Source: Acorus gramineus (lineage: Eukaryota > Streptophyta > Magnoliopsida > Acorales > Acoraceae). From it: 64,000 nucleotides of DNA. A program made the position numbers and the translations under genes. Below are positions 1 to 12,500 of the stretch, one piece after another. The stretch spans positions 1,531,702-1,595,701 of the forward strand of contig CM060857.1 in the NCBI GenBank assembly GCA_030737835.1, in the 5' to 3' direction. The notes under the pieces are model-generated. The model saw nothing but the letters and a program-made list of their open reading frames with translations. It had not been told where the DNA came from and did not search any database. The stretch's first letter is position 1. Every line of letters begins with the position of its first letter.

Positions 1-969
1 CAAGGGGTAGTCATATTATCTAAAAAAATGAAGTCAAAATGAATGATCATTAATAACTCCATTTGGGTAGACTAGGTCTATGAGTTGTTTTTTCAAGAAT
101 GATTGGATCCGGTCATTATTGAATCCAATCAGTGTTTGTCGGTCATCAATCATATGTTGACAAATATCTTAAACCCCATCTCTTGTCAAAGTGTTTTTCT
201 TTAAAAACGATAATAATTGTTCCACATCAAAAAAATCCATCCTACATAGAACTTGATTAAGCCCGCCTATATTCAAGACTAACACATCGCTAGTGGCAGG
301 CAAAAGAACAGAGATGACAGGCGACCGGCGTTCCCACGTGTCTCTGCTGCTCCAACCACAGCCTGCTAAAGCATATGATCAACAACAAGAGGAAAGATCG
401 AATGCACAAACTGTATCTGAGAGCAACATATCTCTGTGTTTTAGCAGTGTTTTCTGTCTTCAAATCCATCTTCACTTTTGTTTTTCCTGTATAGTGTCAT
501 GTAAAGGATTCTCTCTGTCGACATCAGGACAACTGCGACCAATAATAAGGAACAGCATTTCATGACATACAAAGCCCAATTCAGTCTGTCTCAGCCAAAT
601 CAATAGTAATAAACAAACAAACAAAAGGCCATGGGAAGACTTTCAAATTTCAATTGATGAGCTTCTATCAGTCTAAAGACAATAATATATATATATATAT
701 ATATAACTTTTGAATAGGCTTATCCCAGATGCATTACACTAATCAGTCCTCAGGCCATCCAAGTTTACATGATATGATATTCAGATCTAGAAGTTAGAAA
801 GAACAATCACCACGTCATCCTGCTCGTATGTGACATCAATTCTAGCCGGCCTGCCCACCCAGATATATATAGTAGTAGTCAATCGATCTTTGATGGAAGA
901 TAACAAGGGAAGGGAAGAGAAAGGAAGAGAAGAAAAACACTACCCAATAAAAGCATCATCACCAGATTC
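1..969. other. AT-rich flank downstream of the auxin-receptor gene
   Basis: No coding region or RNA gene is recognisable. The part next to position 969 must include the 3'UTR of the minus-strand receptor gene. A short (AT)n microsatellite lies at about 684-705. Open frames here are short, overlap on both strands and resemble no family. Confidence 0.6.
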
Positions 970-3900
970 TCACAGGGTGAGCACAAATGGTGGGGCGTCC
1001 CTCCTCGGCCCTGCCACCGAGCGATATACGTAGACCTTCTCCGCGTGTGTATCGTCCCCATCCTCTCTGATCACTTCCACATTCAGCCTTGGCATCTCCC
1101 TCGCCAGCAACCGACAACCATTCATCGTAACATTGCACGCCGACATCCACAAGGATCGCATTGATTCGTACCTCTCCAATCCGGACAAGAGCGCTGCATT
1201 CCCGAATGGGGAGTCCCTGATCTCTAGCTTCCTCAATTTAGGACACCCATGCAGGACATACTGCATCCCCTGGTCACTTCTTCCCGCAAATGCCACAGAA
1301 AGTGTCTCTAGGTTTTTGGCGTGGGCACCGATGAATTCAAAGGTGCGGTCTGTCAAGAGGCCAGATATGGAAAGCCTTCGGAGATTTGGACAGGTCTTGA
1401 CGACTGCACCGAAGGCCTCGTCCATGGGTTCGTCGGTCAGATAGTCGGGCTGGCAGGGATTCATGATGCAGAGGCGAAAGTGGGTGAAGCCTGGGCAGTT
1501 ACGGACCACCTCAGCCACAGCTGCATTGGTCATTTGGCGGCAGAAGTAGAGGGTATAGCGGAGGCGGGGGCAACCACGGGAGACCGCGACGAAGCCTGAC
1601 TCTGTGACACCGCCTGGTCCGGCTTCCGGGAGAAGGTCTTGGTCAAATGGATATGCAGGAAAGACACGGAGTTCCTCAAGGAGGGGGCAGCTCTTCCCCA
1701 CAGCCTCTAGACCCTTATCTCCTACAGTGTCCTGAACCTGTTCATCAGCAACAAAGCTTCAATTATACTTACATAATAATTAACAAGGAGATAGTGGTAA
1801 ATTCGATTGAGTCAGCAACAATTTGATTGTGTTTATGAGACCTTTTAATACCAAGCAGTGGAGAAATTTATGGTTTTATCAATTACTAGTAAAGTAAATT
1901 GCCTATATATTCCTCATAAATTTTAAGATGACCTTGGATATCAGAATCATTCAAATCAGTTTTAAATAAATTTAATAGATAGGATGAAGAGAAAAAGAAC
2001 CATGAAAGTCATGGAGACTGGAGCACAGCAGTAAAAAAACATGTGCCCAATGTGTTTATAGACTAGAGTTGTCCAGTTGGGAAATGTGACAGTGACATTT
2101 TCCCAATTTTCCTGACTTCTGTACAGGATGACCTTTGACTGAGAAGAACATGCTAAAGTGTTAATTTCCTCAATGGATCAATATAGTCATTGCATCATTC
2201 AAGAACACAAGAAATTTTCACTAAATAGTTAATTCGATGCAATGCCTAAATATTAGACAATCATCTTTACCATCACCATAATTGGGCAACCAACAAAAAA
2301 AGAAAGTTGGAATGGAGTTCCACAACTAAGCCTTACATGCATCAGGTAACCATTAAACACGCCAATAAAAAGAACAAGAAAATTCAAAGAATATGATCCC
2401 TACAAGTCCATCTCATAATTGTTTGAAAAGAATCATTGAAAATGAGGCTTGCTTGTTATTATGGATAGAAAATGAAGGATAGAACTTTAACTAGTCCTTG
2501 ATTCCATGGAATATGAGAAACCTATGCCTATCTAACTCATTTCCTTTAGCTTGACAATTTTCGCATAGATTCTGGTCCAACCCAATGGTGTGATTTAGAC
2601 AAACTAGTACCCTAGTCAAATCTGATTGATCATTACAACAATATTAATATGCATATACAAACACAGGCATGTCAAAATGGCAAGCCTAAACAACAGCAAA
2701 ACATTAAAGCATGGAAAGCTTCTTACCCAAAGCTGACGAAGGAGAGGGCAGTGTGACAAGAGCTTGGCCAATTCGAAACTTTGCAGGACGGCATAGCTCA
2801 AATTCAAAAAGATAAGATTTTCACAGGCAGGATATAATGTGGGAAGGTATATGGAGGCAACTTCCCACAGACCCGAGAGGATCCTTAAATTCTTACAATT
2901 GTTGAATGCGCTATTCAAATCTGCATATTGATGATCTGTGAGATCTTGTGAGAACGAGCCTATCCCCAACTCCATTAGTTGAGGTGCTTTGACAAGTAGC
3001 CTCTGCAACTGTTCCAGAGTAACACTCTTATTTACTTTTAGGACCTTAAGTGACTTGCACCTGGAAACAAGCCTTTCCAGCGAATCAAAATTCACTTCAT
3101 TTCTCAGATTCGCAAAATTCAATGCTTCCAGTGAAGTGAAGCTCTCAGGAAAGCAACTCAGCCAGCTCCCCCCATTATCCTCGATTCGGTTTTCCTGTAT
3201 ATCCAGCTCCGTCAAGTTCCTGTAGTCACCATGAGATCATTAGCTCAAAAAAAGACATTATTGATGCCCATGTCACACCACCAACAAATCCCCGGTTCCC
3301 ATCTTGAAAAAAACAAAAGAAGAAAAAAGGAAGTGTAGAATTATCATTATCATATATAATGAGCTATCATGGCTATCAATAAAATAAACATTATGCTCTG
3401 TAACCTCATCAATGTACCAGTCAACCAATCAATAGCTACTTTATTGGATGAAATCTAAAACTTTTAAATGCAGAAATGAAAGCCATATATTTCAATCAAA
3501 AGAAGAAAAGAAATCCACACTGCAAAGATGATCATCCTGTTGGATTCACATAACTAAATAAATATCAATCTGCCATTCACAATCTGATCTTTCAAAAACT
3601 GGCTTTAAAGATATTACAACGGTCATTGCAACAAAAAATCAGTGTAGGAGAATAAGAGAACAAAAAGCAATCCCAACAATCAAATATACAAGAAGAAAAT
3701 TCAACCGATCTGGTGAACCATTGAATGGGTCATTCACTGATCAAAACAAGAAACAAAAAAATGAAGAAATAACAAAAAGAAAACAGACTCATAACCCAAA
3801 TCAACAAGTGAATCAGATCAGCATTTCTCACAAGAACAAACACCAATGACAAAAAGATGAAATCTTTACCTGCAATGGGAAGCAACTGAAGCGAGCCCAT

Positions 3901-4384
3901 TCGTGCTAAACCCATCGCAGCTCAGAAGCGACAACGCCCGGAACCCAGTGAAGGACCTCGCGAGGAAATCGAGGCTCTCGTCGGTAACGGCCATCCTCTT
4001 CAGGCGGAGCTCCTCAAGGAAAGGGTACGCCGAGGCGAACGCGACGAGCCACGGCGAAATGTCGGCGCCCCAATTGGGCGGCACGAGATCGAAGTCAGAG
4101 AACCTGGGCTTCCCCTTCAACGTGACGGACCGGATGTTGGGGAATCGACGGACCACGATCTCCGGCGAGACGGAGTAGCAGTTCCCGATGAAGACACGTG
4201 TCCGGCTCCACCGCTCGGCTGTGTACCAGTCCTTGCAGACCAGGGAGACCGAGCTCCGGTCCTTGTGAGAGTCCGCGAAGACGAGGACCCTCTCGAGCAC
4301 CTCGTCGGGGAAGCGGAGGTTGGGGTTCTGATGTTCCTCCGGCTCACCGTCCGCCGTTGATTTCCTGATCCTCTTCGAAGCCAT
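970..4384 (-). CDS. TIR1/AFB-family auxin receptor F-box protein, three exons
   Basis: Exons are 4384-3870, 3219-2727 and 1737-970, joined at GT-AG junctions with matching phase, giving 1776 nt and 591 aa (Arabidopsis TIR1 is 594). The F-box begins near residue 25 ([10 protein letters not shown]), followed by leucine-rich repeats to the C-terminus. TIR1 landmarks are present: VFIGNCY, LKGKP, FRLCI with the pocket Arg, [16 protein letters not shown] and EIRDSPFG. The family serves as the substrate subunit of an SCF ubiquitin ligase in the nucleus, binding auxin and recruiting Aux/IAA repressors. The residue aligned with TIR1 His78 is Arg94 (codon 4105-4103), as in AFB4/5, whereas MRSLWMSAC and the overall length look like TIR1/AFB2. 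The clade (AFB2, AFB4/5 or AFB6) is therefore left open. The start is the first ATG of the conserved frame; a lysine/arginine-rich 24-residue leader precedes the F-box. Confidence 0.95.
1146..1167 (-). promoter_or_regulatory. miR393 target site in the third exon of the auxin receptor
   Basis: Read on the minus strand, this 22-nt segment encodes part of ESMRSLWM and contains the core TCAATGCGATCC. Compared with the perfect complement of plant miR393 as I recall it, about three positions differ, one of them a possible G:U pair. In TIR1/AFB genes the miR393 site lies in exactly this codon stretch, so post-transcriptional control by miR393 is likely. A miR393 gene itself was not seen in this window. 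Confidence 0.8.
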
Positions 4385-4847
4385 GTTAGGGTTTCTCTGT
4401 TTGTTTAAAAATCCAACATTGATGAAACAACAATGAAAGGCGTCATCTTTTTCGCTCTTTTTTCCCGTTTTGAAACCATTTTTGTATCAAAAACTCAAAT
4501 CATCGACCGCGCAATCCAAAAAAATCAAAAGTTAGCGTAAAAAAAAAAATTAGCTTCGATTGGTCACATAACAAGCTTAAAAACAAAATCAAACGAAATA
4601 TAGTCACATCGGTGAAGAAAAAATCAGAAATTTAGGGGGGGGGGGGGCATTTGTTACTTTCCGGAGATTTCAAACACAATTAGCAACAGAAGGAAAGATT
4701 CGAAGGAGACGACGCTTCTCGGAAACCCTAGTAATGGATCGGCCAGAGAAGTCGCTCTCGATTGCCGTCCAATGCAAAGGCGAAAACAACAACAACAACA
4801 ACAAGAAAGATCACGGCTTTACAGCACGATCTACCGCCATTGACGAC

Positions 4848-4879
<32 letters not shown>

Positions 4880-4900
4880 TTTATAATCCACAGGTGTGAA
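4385..4900 (-). promoter_or_regulatory. Leader and proximal promoter of the auxin-receptor gene
   Basis: Upstream of the ATG on the minus strand lie a 13-base G run on the plus strand (4635-4647), a CAA-rich stretch, a (CT)n/(GA)n microsatellite at about 4850-4869 and a TATA-like TTATAA at 4881-4886. A start just downstream of this TATA-like box would give a leader of roughly 450 nt. GA/CT tracts are common in plant core promoters. The exact start site is inferred. Confidence 0.35.
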
Positions 4901-7786
4901 GAAATTTGAATATGGAAATTAATGGAGACTCTGTGTCTCTCAAAACGATGGAGATGAAGAAAACACGAGCGATATGAAACCGATATATTGTAAAGTCGGT
5001 GTAAACCCGATATTCACGTCACCGCACCCACCGTCACATCAAAAAGGGGACACCACAGTGGATCCGTTTAAAACCAGATCAGAACCGTTCATAACAATAT
5101 GAATGGTTGTAAAAAAATAAAACTCTCTTTTTTGCGGCCGCTTTCTGTCCAAATGTACCACTGAATGAAACATATACATTTTTTTTTCCATATATATTTT
5201 AGGGGATATATAAACTTTAATAAAGACAGATTTTTCTGTTTTTTTTTTAACAAATAATTAAATTAAACCCATGTCGGGAATGAAAATAAAATTTTAGATA
5301 ATCCCAGATAAACGTGGATAAAAATTTTGTTATGTTTGAAAAATCCGGATAATTTAAGATAAAATATGTTAAAATAAACTGATATATGGATTCTAATCAA
5401 CCCCTCCAATAAAAGTTATTATAGGATATTTCATCTAAAGAATATGTGGATCCACTGTCAAATCAATTCTCATCACCTTTTATAAGGTTTAAGTGTAAAC
5501 AAGGATAAGGTGATTTTTTATTTAATTGTGTTTTGAATTATTCTTGTTGTGAAACATAATAATAAATTTTTTATTGTTTGGATAAAATTTATAAAATGTA
5601 AAAATATTAACAATTGATTTATAAAATGTGATGACAGATGATTTTACATTGGACCCACATGTTTTTTTAGGTTGAATAATTTGAAATAACTTAATTGTAG
5701 AGATTGGTTGGAATCTATATACCACTTTATACCAGTTAATTTCAGCATACAAATTCTTATTTATTTTAGTCATTCAAACACCCAATCTAAGACTGCGTTT
5801 GGATGTGAGATTGAAACGTTAAGAGTCCGTTTGGCATGGCGGACCAATTTTGAATAAGCTGCGTTTAGAGGACCAGTATTGAACTTGCCACATTTGAGAA
5901 TCTGCAAATGGTTATGTTTGGCTCGATTGCCAGCGTTCGACTTTTAAAAGGTGCGGTTTACCAAAACACCCTTGTGTGAACCTCGTTTAAAACCCCATCG
6001 TGGACTCTGAAATGCAAGAGGGGGCTTCAGTTCAGCCAAAACCTCAATCCAAAATAATTGTTAAAAAAATTCATGCATCCAGATAAAGATTTGTGGTTCA
6101 AAAAAGAGAACTGAAGATTACAAACACCATAACAGACGGACATATGTTCATTTGAATATTTGATGAGTATGTTGAGCATTTGGGAAAGAAAAAAAAACAT
6201 GTGACGAGTAAAATGGGCGATTGGGATGCATATACATAGAGAAGATAAAAGGGTTCTTCTCTGATCTCACATACACAGAAAAAAAAAAAAAATCTTTACA
6301 CACATACCTGGTTCACCTCCAAAGGGGGGCGGTGCAATGTTTTCGGTGAAAGAGAAAAAAAATGGTTATGTTTGGGTTTCAATGGACATGGGTAGTCAAT
6401 AGAGGAGAAGATGGAGGGTATACTGGTACTTTCAAGCGTCTTCCAGTCTGCGTTTAACGGGTTGAAATTCAAAAGTGGTGTTTTTTTTGGCGTTTCCAGA
6501 TCCAGGTATTTAACACGTAAAACGGGAGCCGCGGATATTCGATGTTGGAACGCAAACGGCCGTTTTGTTGAGTGTTTTCACTTATTTGACTTCTAGTGGC
6601 CAAAGCCTGCCGTGTCAGATGGATCCTTAAAATCTTTTATTTTAAACTCAGTTTTTAAAAAATTATGTTTTATTAAATTTTTAATAATAAGATTTTTTAC
6701 CTAAAAATGAAAGATGTTGATTTAAAAATTTAAATGCTAAAAATGCGATTGAATTTAAATTTGAGATTTTTTTATTTTTTAAATTTAAAATCTACTTAAA
6801 CTCGTATCAAAAACTTATTTCGATTATATCGAAAAACATATCCTTGAATCAAAAGGGGGATAAGAGTCCATTTTTTTAGCGTTATCTCTAATTTATTTTT
6901 ATTTAACCTCCTGTATAGGGTATGACATTAGATTATTTGCTCCCGATAACTATACTGGGATAGATAACAATCCAGACTAAATAAACAATTTTTTGTTTGA
7001 TTGTCTTTTTTGTTATTATTGGGAAACGTAAAAATAATTTTTTTTTTTTTGTTCACCTTGGATAAAGTGATAATTAATTGTTGACAAGAGATGAATAAGA
7101 GTTTATGATTTTTTAAATAATAATTATACCTTCTGAGAATAGTGTGAGAGATATATGATTGATTTTATAGATGTGACTGTTTTTTTAATCTTTGTGAGTC
7201 TGTTAGGTGAGATAAATTTTTTAAAATTACAGAGAATGATATTTTTATTCATTGACATAGATAAACCTTGTTAAGCGATTCCATCATTTCCTTATAATAG
7301 TTATCAGACCTTGTCCTAAATTATCTAAACATAACTATCAGAATTTATTTTATTAAAACAAATAAATTTTTTAATTATTTTTATCTATTATTCATTATTC
7401 TTATTTTATGTTCCACGTCATTCACAGGGTAAAATTTTTGATAGATCACGAAACAATTTTTTTATTAATTTAGTCATCCGGATTATCACATCACTTTTGC
7501 TGGTAAGATTTATATCACTATAAATCACTTTTGACATTGATTGACGTCAGTTTAGATAACAAAAAATTGTGATTTCTTGAGAACCAACTACAAATTGTTT
7601 TATATATTATCAAAATAACTAATAATTTTTTAATGGGTAGATTCCAAAAAAGTTTTTAAGAAATTCATTTTATCGGTTACTCGGGAATTGTAAAAAGATT
7701 TTAATATCTTTATAAACTATACTTTTTATTAGTTATTTATTCTAGCTAATACATTATTATATCACTGTAGCATCAAATTTCAAGGG
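4901..7786. other. AT-rich intergenic spacer with a degenerate MITE copy
   Basis: No gene is recognisable. About 5400-5800 belongs to a dispersed repeat family also found at about 41.2-42.3 kb and, in opposite orientation, at 60.12-60.56 kb. Shared segments include GTGATGACA, TACCACTTTATACC and CAAACACCCA. Around 5795-6600 are fragments with transposon-end-like words such as GAGTCCGTTTGG, but I could not pair two ends. Confidence 0.5.
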
Positions 7787-8762
7787 CATCCCATCTTAAA
7801 AAAAAAAAAAAAAAATCCATCCCTCCAAAAAAATAAAAAAAAGTTTTTATGTAATGTAGCAGTAAACGAAAATCCACCCTGAGGTCAGCATTCTCTCTGA
7901 CGATGGTGGTAAATAATGGTCTCTAATGGTTTCGGCGAGTGTATCAACCTAGGTCGGCAATCACTCGAACGACGGTGTTGAAATATGGTCGTCCAAAAGC
8001 CCGGCGAGCTAAAGTAAGATAGAATAAATTTATATTTTTACAAGTTTCAAATCAAATAGATAAATTTCACATTTAAACACATATAACAGACAGCTGTAGC
8101 AGCATTTATAACACATCAAAATATGATGTTCACATTCGATAATCAACCATTCATGTAATTACCCAACAAAATACATGTTTAAATTCCACATGTGACTATA
8201 TTGAATTTTTCATATATAAAAACAAATAACATATTCAATAAAAAGATTACTCATTTTTTCAAAAATAAAAATAAACATAAAAACAATTACTTAACTATAA
8301 GAAAAGGCATGCTTCGTCTCCACCCCGTCCCTGCTTTATTATTATTATGGTATTTTTTTTTCTCTTCATGTATGATTTTTGAAATTTGAACATGTATTTT
8401 GTAGTGTAGTCATATGAATGATTCGTTATGGAATGCTAACATTGTATTTTGATGTGTTATAAATGTTACCATGATTGTCTATTTTATGTATTTAAATGTG
8501 AAATTTGTCTATTTGATTTAAAACTTTAAAAAACGTGAACTGACTTTAGCTCACTGGGCATTTAGGCTACCAAACTTCAACACCGTCATCCGAGTGGTTG
8601 CCGACCTGGGTTGGTGCACTCGTTGGAACCTTTGGCGACCATCATTCACCACTGTCGTCAAAGGGAATGTCGACCTTGGGATGGGTTTCGTTTACTACTA
8701 CAGTACATAAAAACTTTTTTTAATTTTTTTAAAAGGGTGAGTTTTTTGTAAGATGGGTTGCA
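7787..8762. mobile_element. Fold-back DNA element with ~390-bp inverted arms
   Basis: The left arm (about 7787-8190) and the reverse complement of the right arm (about 8390-8762) match over most of their length. Shared landmarks are CCCATCTTA at the outer ends, then AGTTTTTATGTA, GGTCGGCAA, GACGGTGTTGAA, GAGCTAAAGT, CAAATTTCACATTTAAA and ATAACACATCAAAATA. Only about 200 bp separates the arms. No open frame resembles a transposase, so it is non-autonomous. No convincing target-site duplication was found, so the boundaries are approximate. Confidence 0.8.
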
Positions 8763-10301
8763 GATATCAACGACCCAAATTTTAATTCTGATTTCCTATC
8801 CGTATATTAAGTTTACTTTTAACATTAGTGCTTATATCAAAATTGTATGTGCGCGAGCTCCAACAATTTATTAAAGAAAATGTTAGACTTGATCATAGTC
8901 ATTTTTCTAGTCTAGACACTCATATTACACAAGTTTTTATTTTTTAAAAAAATAATAAAAATCATCTAATTAAATATATATTTTAATTTAAAAAATATAT
9001 TTTGTTTTATTTCAAATTGAATGAACCTAATTTTAATAAACATATAAAAATAATTTAACGAAATTTATATATATATATATAATGAAATGAAATGAGTTTA
9101 TATCTAATGAAATGAATTTCAGTGATTTAGTTATTATTATTATCATTAATACTGATTCTGTTTAAATTATCTGTTTGTACTTGCCATTGTTTATCTAAAC
9201 AAAAAGAATATGAATAAACGAATCAGTTTTATTTGATGTATTTAGCATCATTTGATTTGATTTAAAAAAATCAAACAGCGCATCTTATCCCGTCAACGGT
9301 ACATTTAACGCGACGGTTACTTTTATTCATTTTTTAACCATCGTTATCGAAAACGTCCGTACATACAAAAGCAAAACAGTCCAATTATTCCACGACACCC
9401 AGTCTTTCATTTTTTTCACTTTACAACCCCTCTTTTTTTTATATTCACCACCTCCATTTTTTTAAAATTAAAAAATTAATAATAAGAGATAAATATCATT
9501 GTCTTGTGGAGCGTCTGATTTGACTGAAATCATTGAGAAATGAATTTTCAAAGATTTTGTATTTAAAACATCTCTGTTATCGTCACTCCTCTTGAGCTAA
9601 TAGTTCACCCCCATAGAAACCGCGGAAAGTTCGGGTCCGCACACCGACCCGTCGGCTTTTTGAAATGACGGATGTGCCTCTCCCTATCCATTCGTACAGG
9701 TTGTACTCGAATATGTAATGACAAAAGTACCCTCAGGCCACATGGGGATTACGGATTAAGACAAAGAGAAAAATTAGATTAAATCACTTATTATCTCATA
9801 ATAATTAAAAAAATAAATAAATAAAGCATAGATAATCATCTACATTTTGAAATAAAAAATAGGGATAGTTTGTTCTACGTAAAAGGTGAAACAAACTTTG
9901 TTCTAATTTTTTATCCCAATTTTATAAATTAGGATAACATTTATGACTACCATTAAAAAAAAAAAAAAGAATGTGCTCCATTAAATAATATTAATGTTCC
10001 ATTAATAGAAAGAGTATATTTTATTTTTAAAAAAGATTTAAAATTATCTCATATTTTATTCAAATACAAGATTGATGATAAGAAAATAAAAAATAAGGAT
10101 AATAAAAAACATTATCAAATACAAATCTAGATAAAAATAGTGATTTTTTTATTTCTATAAATTAGACTAACTTATCCCTTTATCATACTAAGCCTTAAAG
10201 CAAATAGTTTGATGTACTTCTTATTGAATTCTCTATGGTGATGGTTAATCAATTCTCAGTAAATAATTATAATTAACAATTCAACACCTCACTATCATGT
10301 T
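8763..10301. other. Intergenic spacer, no gene seen
   Basis: Mostly AT-rich, with an (AT)n stretch near 9068-9082. A moderately GC-richer segment with many CG dinucleotides runs from about 9290 to 9760. No coding pattern, RNA gene or paired transposon end was recognised. Confidence 0.5.
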
Positions 10302-11389
10302 CAGGGCCGGCCCCATGTGAATGGGTGGAAAAAATGAAAGCTTTACTATCACATGAGGATGTGTTTGATTGTATAATTCAAAAACTTATTCTAAGTTCAA
10401 AAAACTTACTCTCGGTGTATTTTTTGAAAAATTCAAGTTTTAAACTTTTTTTTATCAAAATTTTTCTATAGCTTTTGATCACAATTTTTTTTATTTGAAA
10501 ACAGCTTTGAAAAAACTGCTTCTTACCTGCTTAAAAATTGTCTAGATTGGTTTTTAAACGAGGCCTGAGCCATCATACAACGATGATAAGACAAAAAAAA
10601 AAAAAAAAACAATTTTAAGGGCCCCCCCCAATGGAAAAAAGAGGAAAACGCCGCGTGCACTTCCCTTTTCAGTACCATTTTTGGTCTATTTTTATTTTAA
10701 TTTTTTTTAAAAATAGTATATCTTATTAATAAATAATATAATTTTATAAAGGAAAATAGTATGTAAAGTCTTTTTAATTTCTAACCCAATTTTCAGTCGA
10801 CTCATAATTTGAATTTTTTTTAAATAGTATATTTCATCTAATGAAGTACTTTTATAAAAAGTGAAACGCATATTCCAATGAATTGTATAGATGTAATATG
10901 AAAAATGTAAAAAAAATTCTAACAAAACATATACCTTATTAATGTGAGTATATAACGAAGTATATGAGACTGAAATTTAGATAGAAAATTAGACTGTGTA
11001 ACATAAGTCTTTTATAAATGATGTATATGTTGTAATGAGTTGTATAGACTTATGTATAGAAAATTTAAGAAAGACTTCTACAAATATATTTTTTAGATTA
11101 TAAAAATAATATTATATTTTGTGAGATAAATATACAAAGATTAATTTGGTCTTTCTATATTATTTTACTGTATTAATGAACATATCTAGAAATTTTAAAA
11201 AAAAAGCTTAACTAGACTGGTATAATAATGTAATATGCAAAATATTTAAATATTTTACTGATATAAAACTAAATAAATTGTTAAAATTTATATTGTTGAT
11301 AGAATGCATATTCATTTGAATGAAGTTGTCTTTGTACTTTAAATATTTTTTTAAGTGCCCTTTATAAAAAAAATTGTGTGTCGCCACTG
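10302..11389. mobile_element. hAT-like non-autonomous element with near-perfect 8-bp TSD
   Basis: The left end begins CAGGGCCGGCCC and the right end, reverse-complemented, begins CAGTGGCGACAC, both typical of hAT termini. The flanking octamers are ATCATGTT (10294-10301) and ATCATATT (11390-11397), matching at seven of eight positions as expected for an aged hAT duplication. The interior is AT-rich with no transposase frame. A C-run segment near 10620 may mark a nested insertion. Confidence 0.6.
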
Positions 11390-11397
11390 ATCATATT

Positions 11398-12060
11398 ATT
11401 TGATTAAAATATAATCTACAAAGCTCATCATGGCTGGATCGTAGGCATGAACAACCAAAATGGTCACATCAAAAAAATTGTTTATTTTCTGTTTTAATAG
11501 AGTTTTTAATTTGTTTTGTTTTTGGATTTATATTTATCTTTTTTACTTCAATTGTTTTATTTTTTTAATCTTATTTTATTGTGATTTTGATTTTATCAAC
11601 ACCAAGTGCCTAAAATTTTTATTCTTATTTATTACTCGCGAACTCAAGTCAGTCAGATCTTAATTAAATAAAATATTTAAATATCTTATGAGTTAAACTA
11701 TATAGTTAATTAATCAAATAAAACAACTCATAATTTAAAATAAATAATATGAATATTAAATTTTAATTTTTAACTTTGAATTAACTAAATGATATTATAA
11801 TTAAAAAAAAAGTATTTATATTAAACTAAACAATCCGTGAAAATTAAATACTATTTATATGAGTCTATATCCATTAAGTCACGTACTATCAATATTGAAT
11901 TGTATGTCTTATAGATCGACTTACACGGTCTATGAATTAAATTATACAAAAAGTAACATTGTGTTCAACAATTAACTTTGTAATTAGATTAATAAGTTAT
12001 ACAGTATGATATTGATATTAATGATGCTGTACAGAGACCTAAAACTGAACTGATCCGAGA
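11398..12060. other. AT-rich spacer, nothing recognised
   Basis: Very low GC. Open frames are short and composed mainly of F, L, I, Y and K, as expected by chance in AT-rich DNA. Confidence 0.5.
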
Positions 12061-12500
12061 CCCTAGGTGGCTTCAAGCAAGACAAATTGACCAAAACAAC
12101 CCCAAACCATTAACGAATTTACACGCAACTTACGTATGATGACATCACATGTCAGGGGGGCAAACCTGACATCTCTCACAAAAAAAGCGTCGTCTGCGGT
12201 CGTTGAAAAGAAGAAGAAGAAGAAAAAAAAACGCTCGGCGAGGGAAGAAGAGCCTTCACGTGATCTACTCAGCTTTTTTGTCAGGGCCAGCTTTGATGGC
12301 ATTTCCGAAATTAATCGTAAAAGGAGGGCGAATATCCCCTCCCCAAACGGTCGTTCGTGATCGACGTACTTGATTCTGTCGTTCGGTGGTTCCACCAACC
12401 GGAGCCGTCCGATCAATGGGCCCACCATTCATTCACGTGGTTTTGTTGGCCCCTCACAATCCGCGCCATGCGAGGGAGGGAGGGAGGGAGGGCCTCGTAA
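12060..12500. promoter_or_regulatory. GC-rich, CpG-containing promoter-like island without an adjacent gene
   Basis: This segment stands out from its AT-rich surroundings. It contains TGACATCA, two CACGTG cores (near 12257 and 12435), GGGCCCAC near 12418 and a (GGGA)n tract at about 12473-12492. Short open frames occur on both strands but are low-complexity (an AAG repeat gives a poly-lysine stretch) and resemble no protein. A promoter function is only inferred from composition and motifs. Confidence 0.3.

Noticed and set aside
12136..12360. Open frame with a poly-lysine stretch, and an antisense frame over the same place
   Set aside because: The lysines come from an AAG/AAA microsatellite, the remainder resembles no protein, and both strands are open because of composition.
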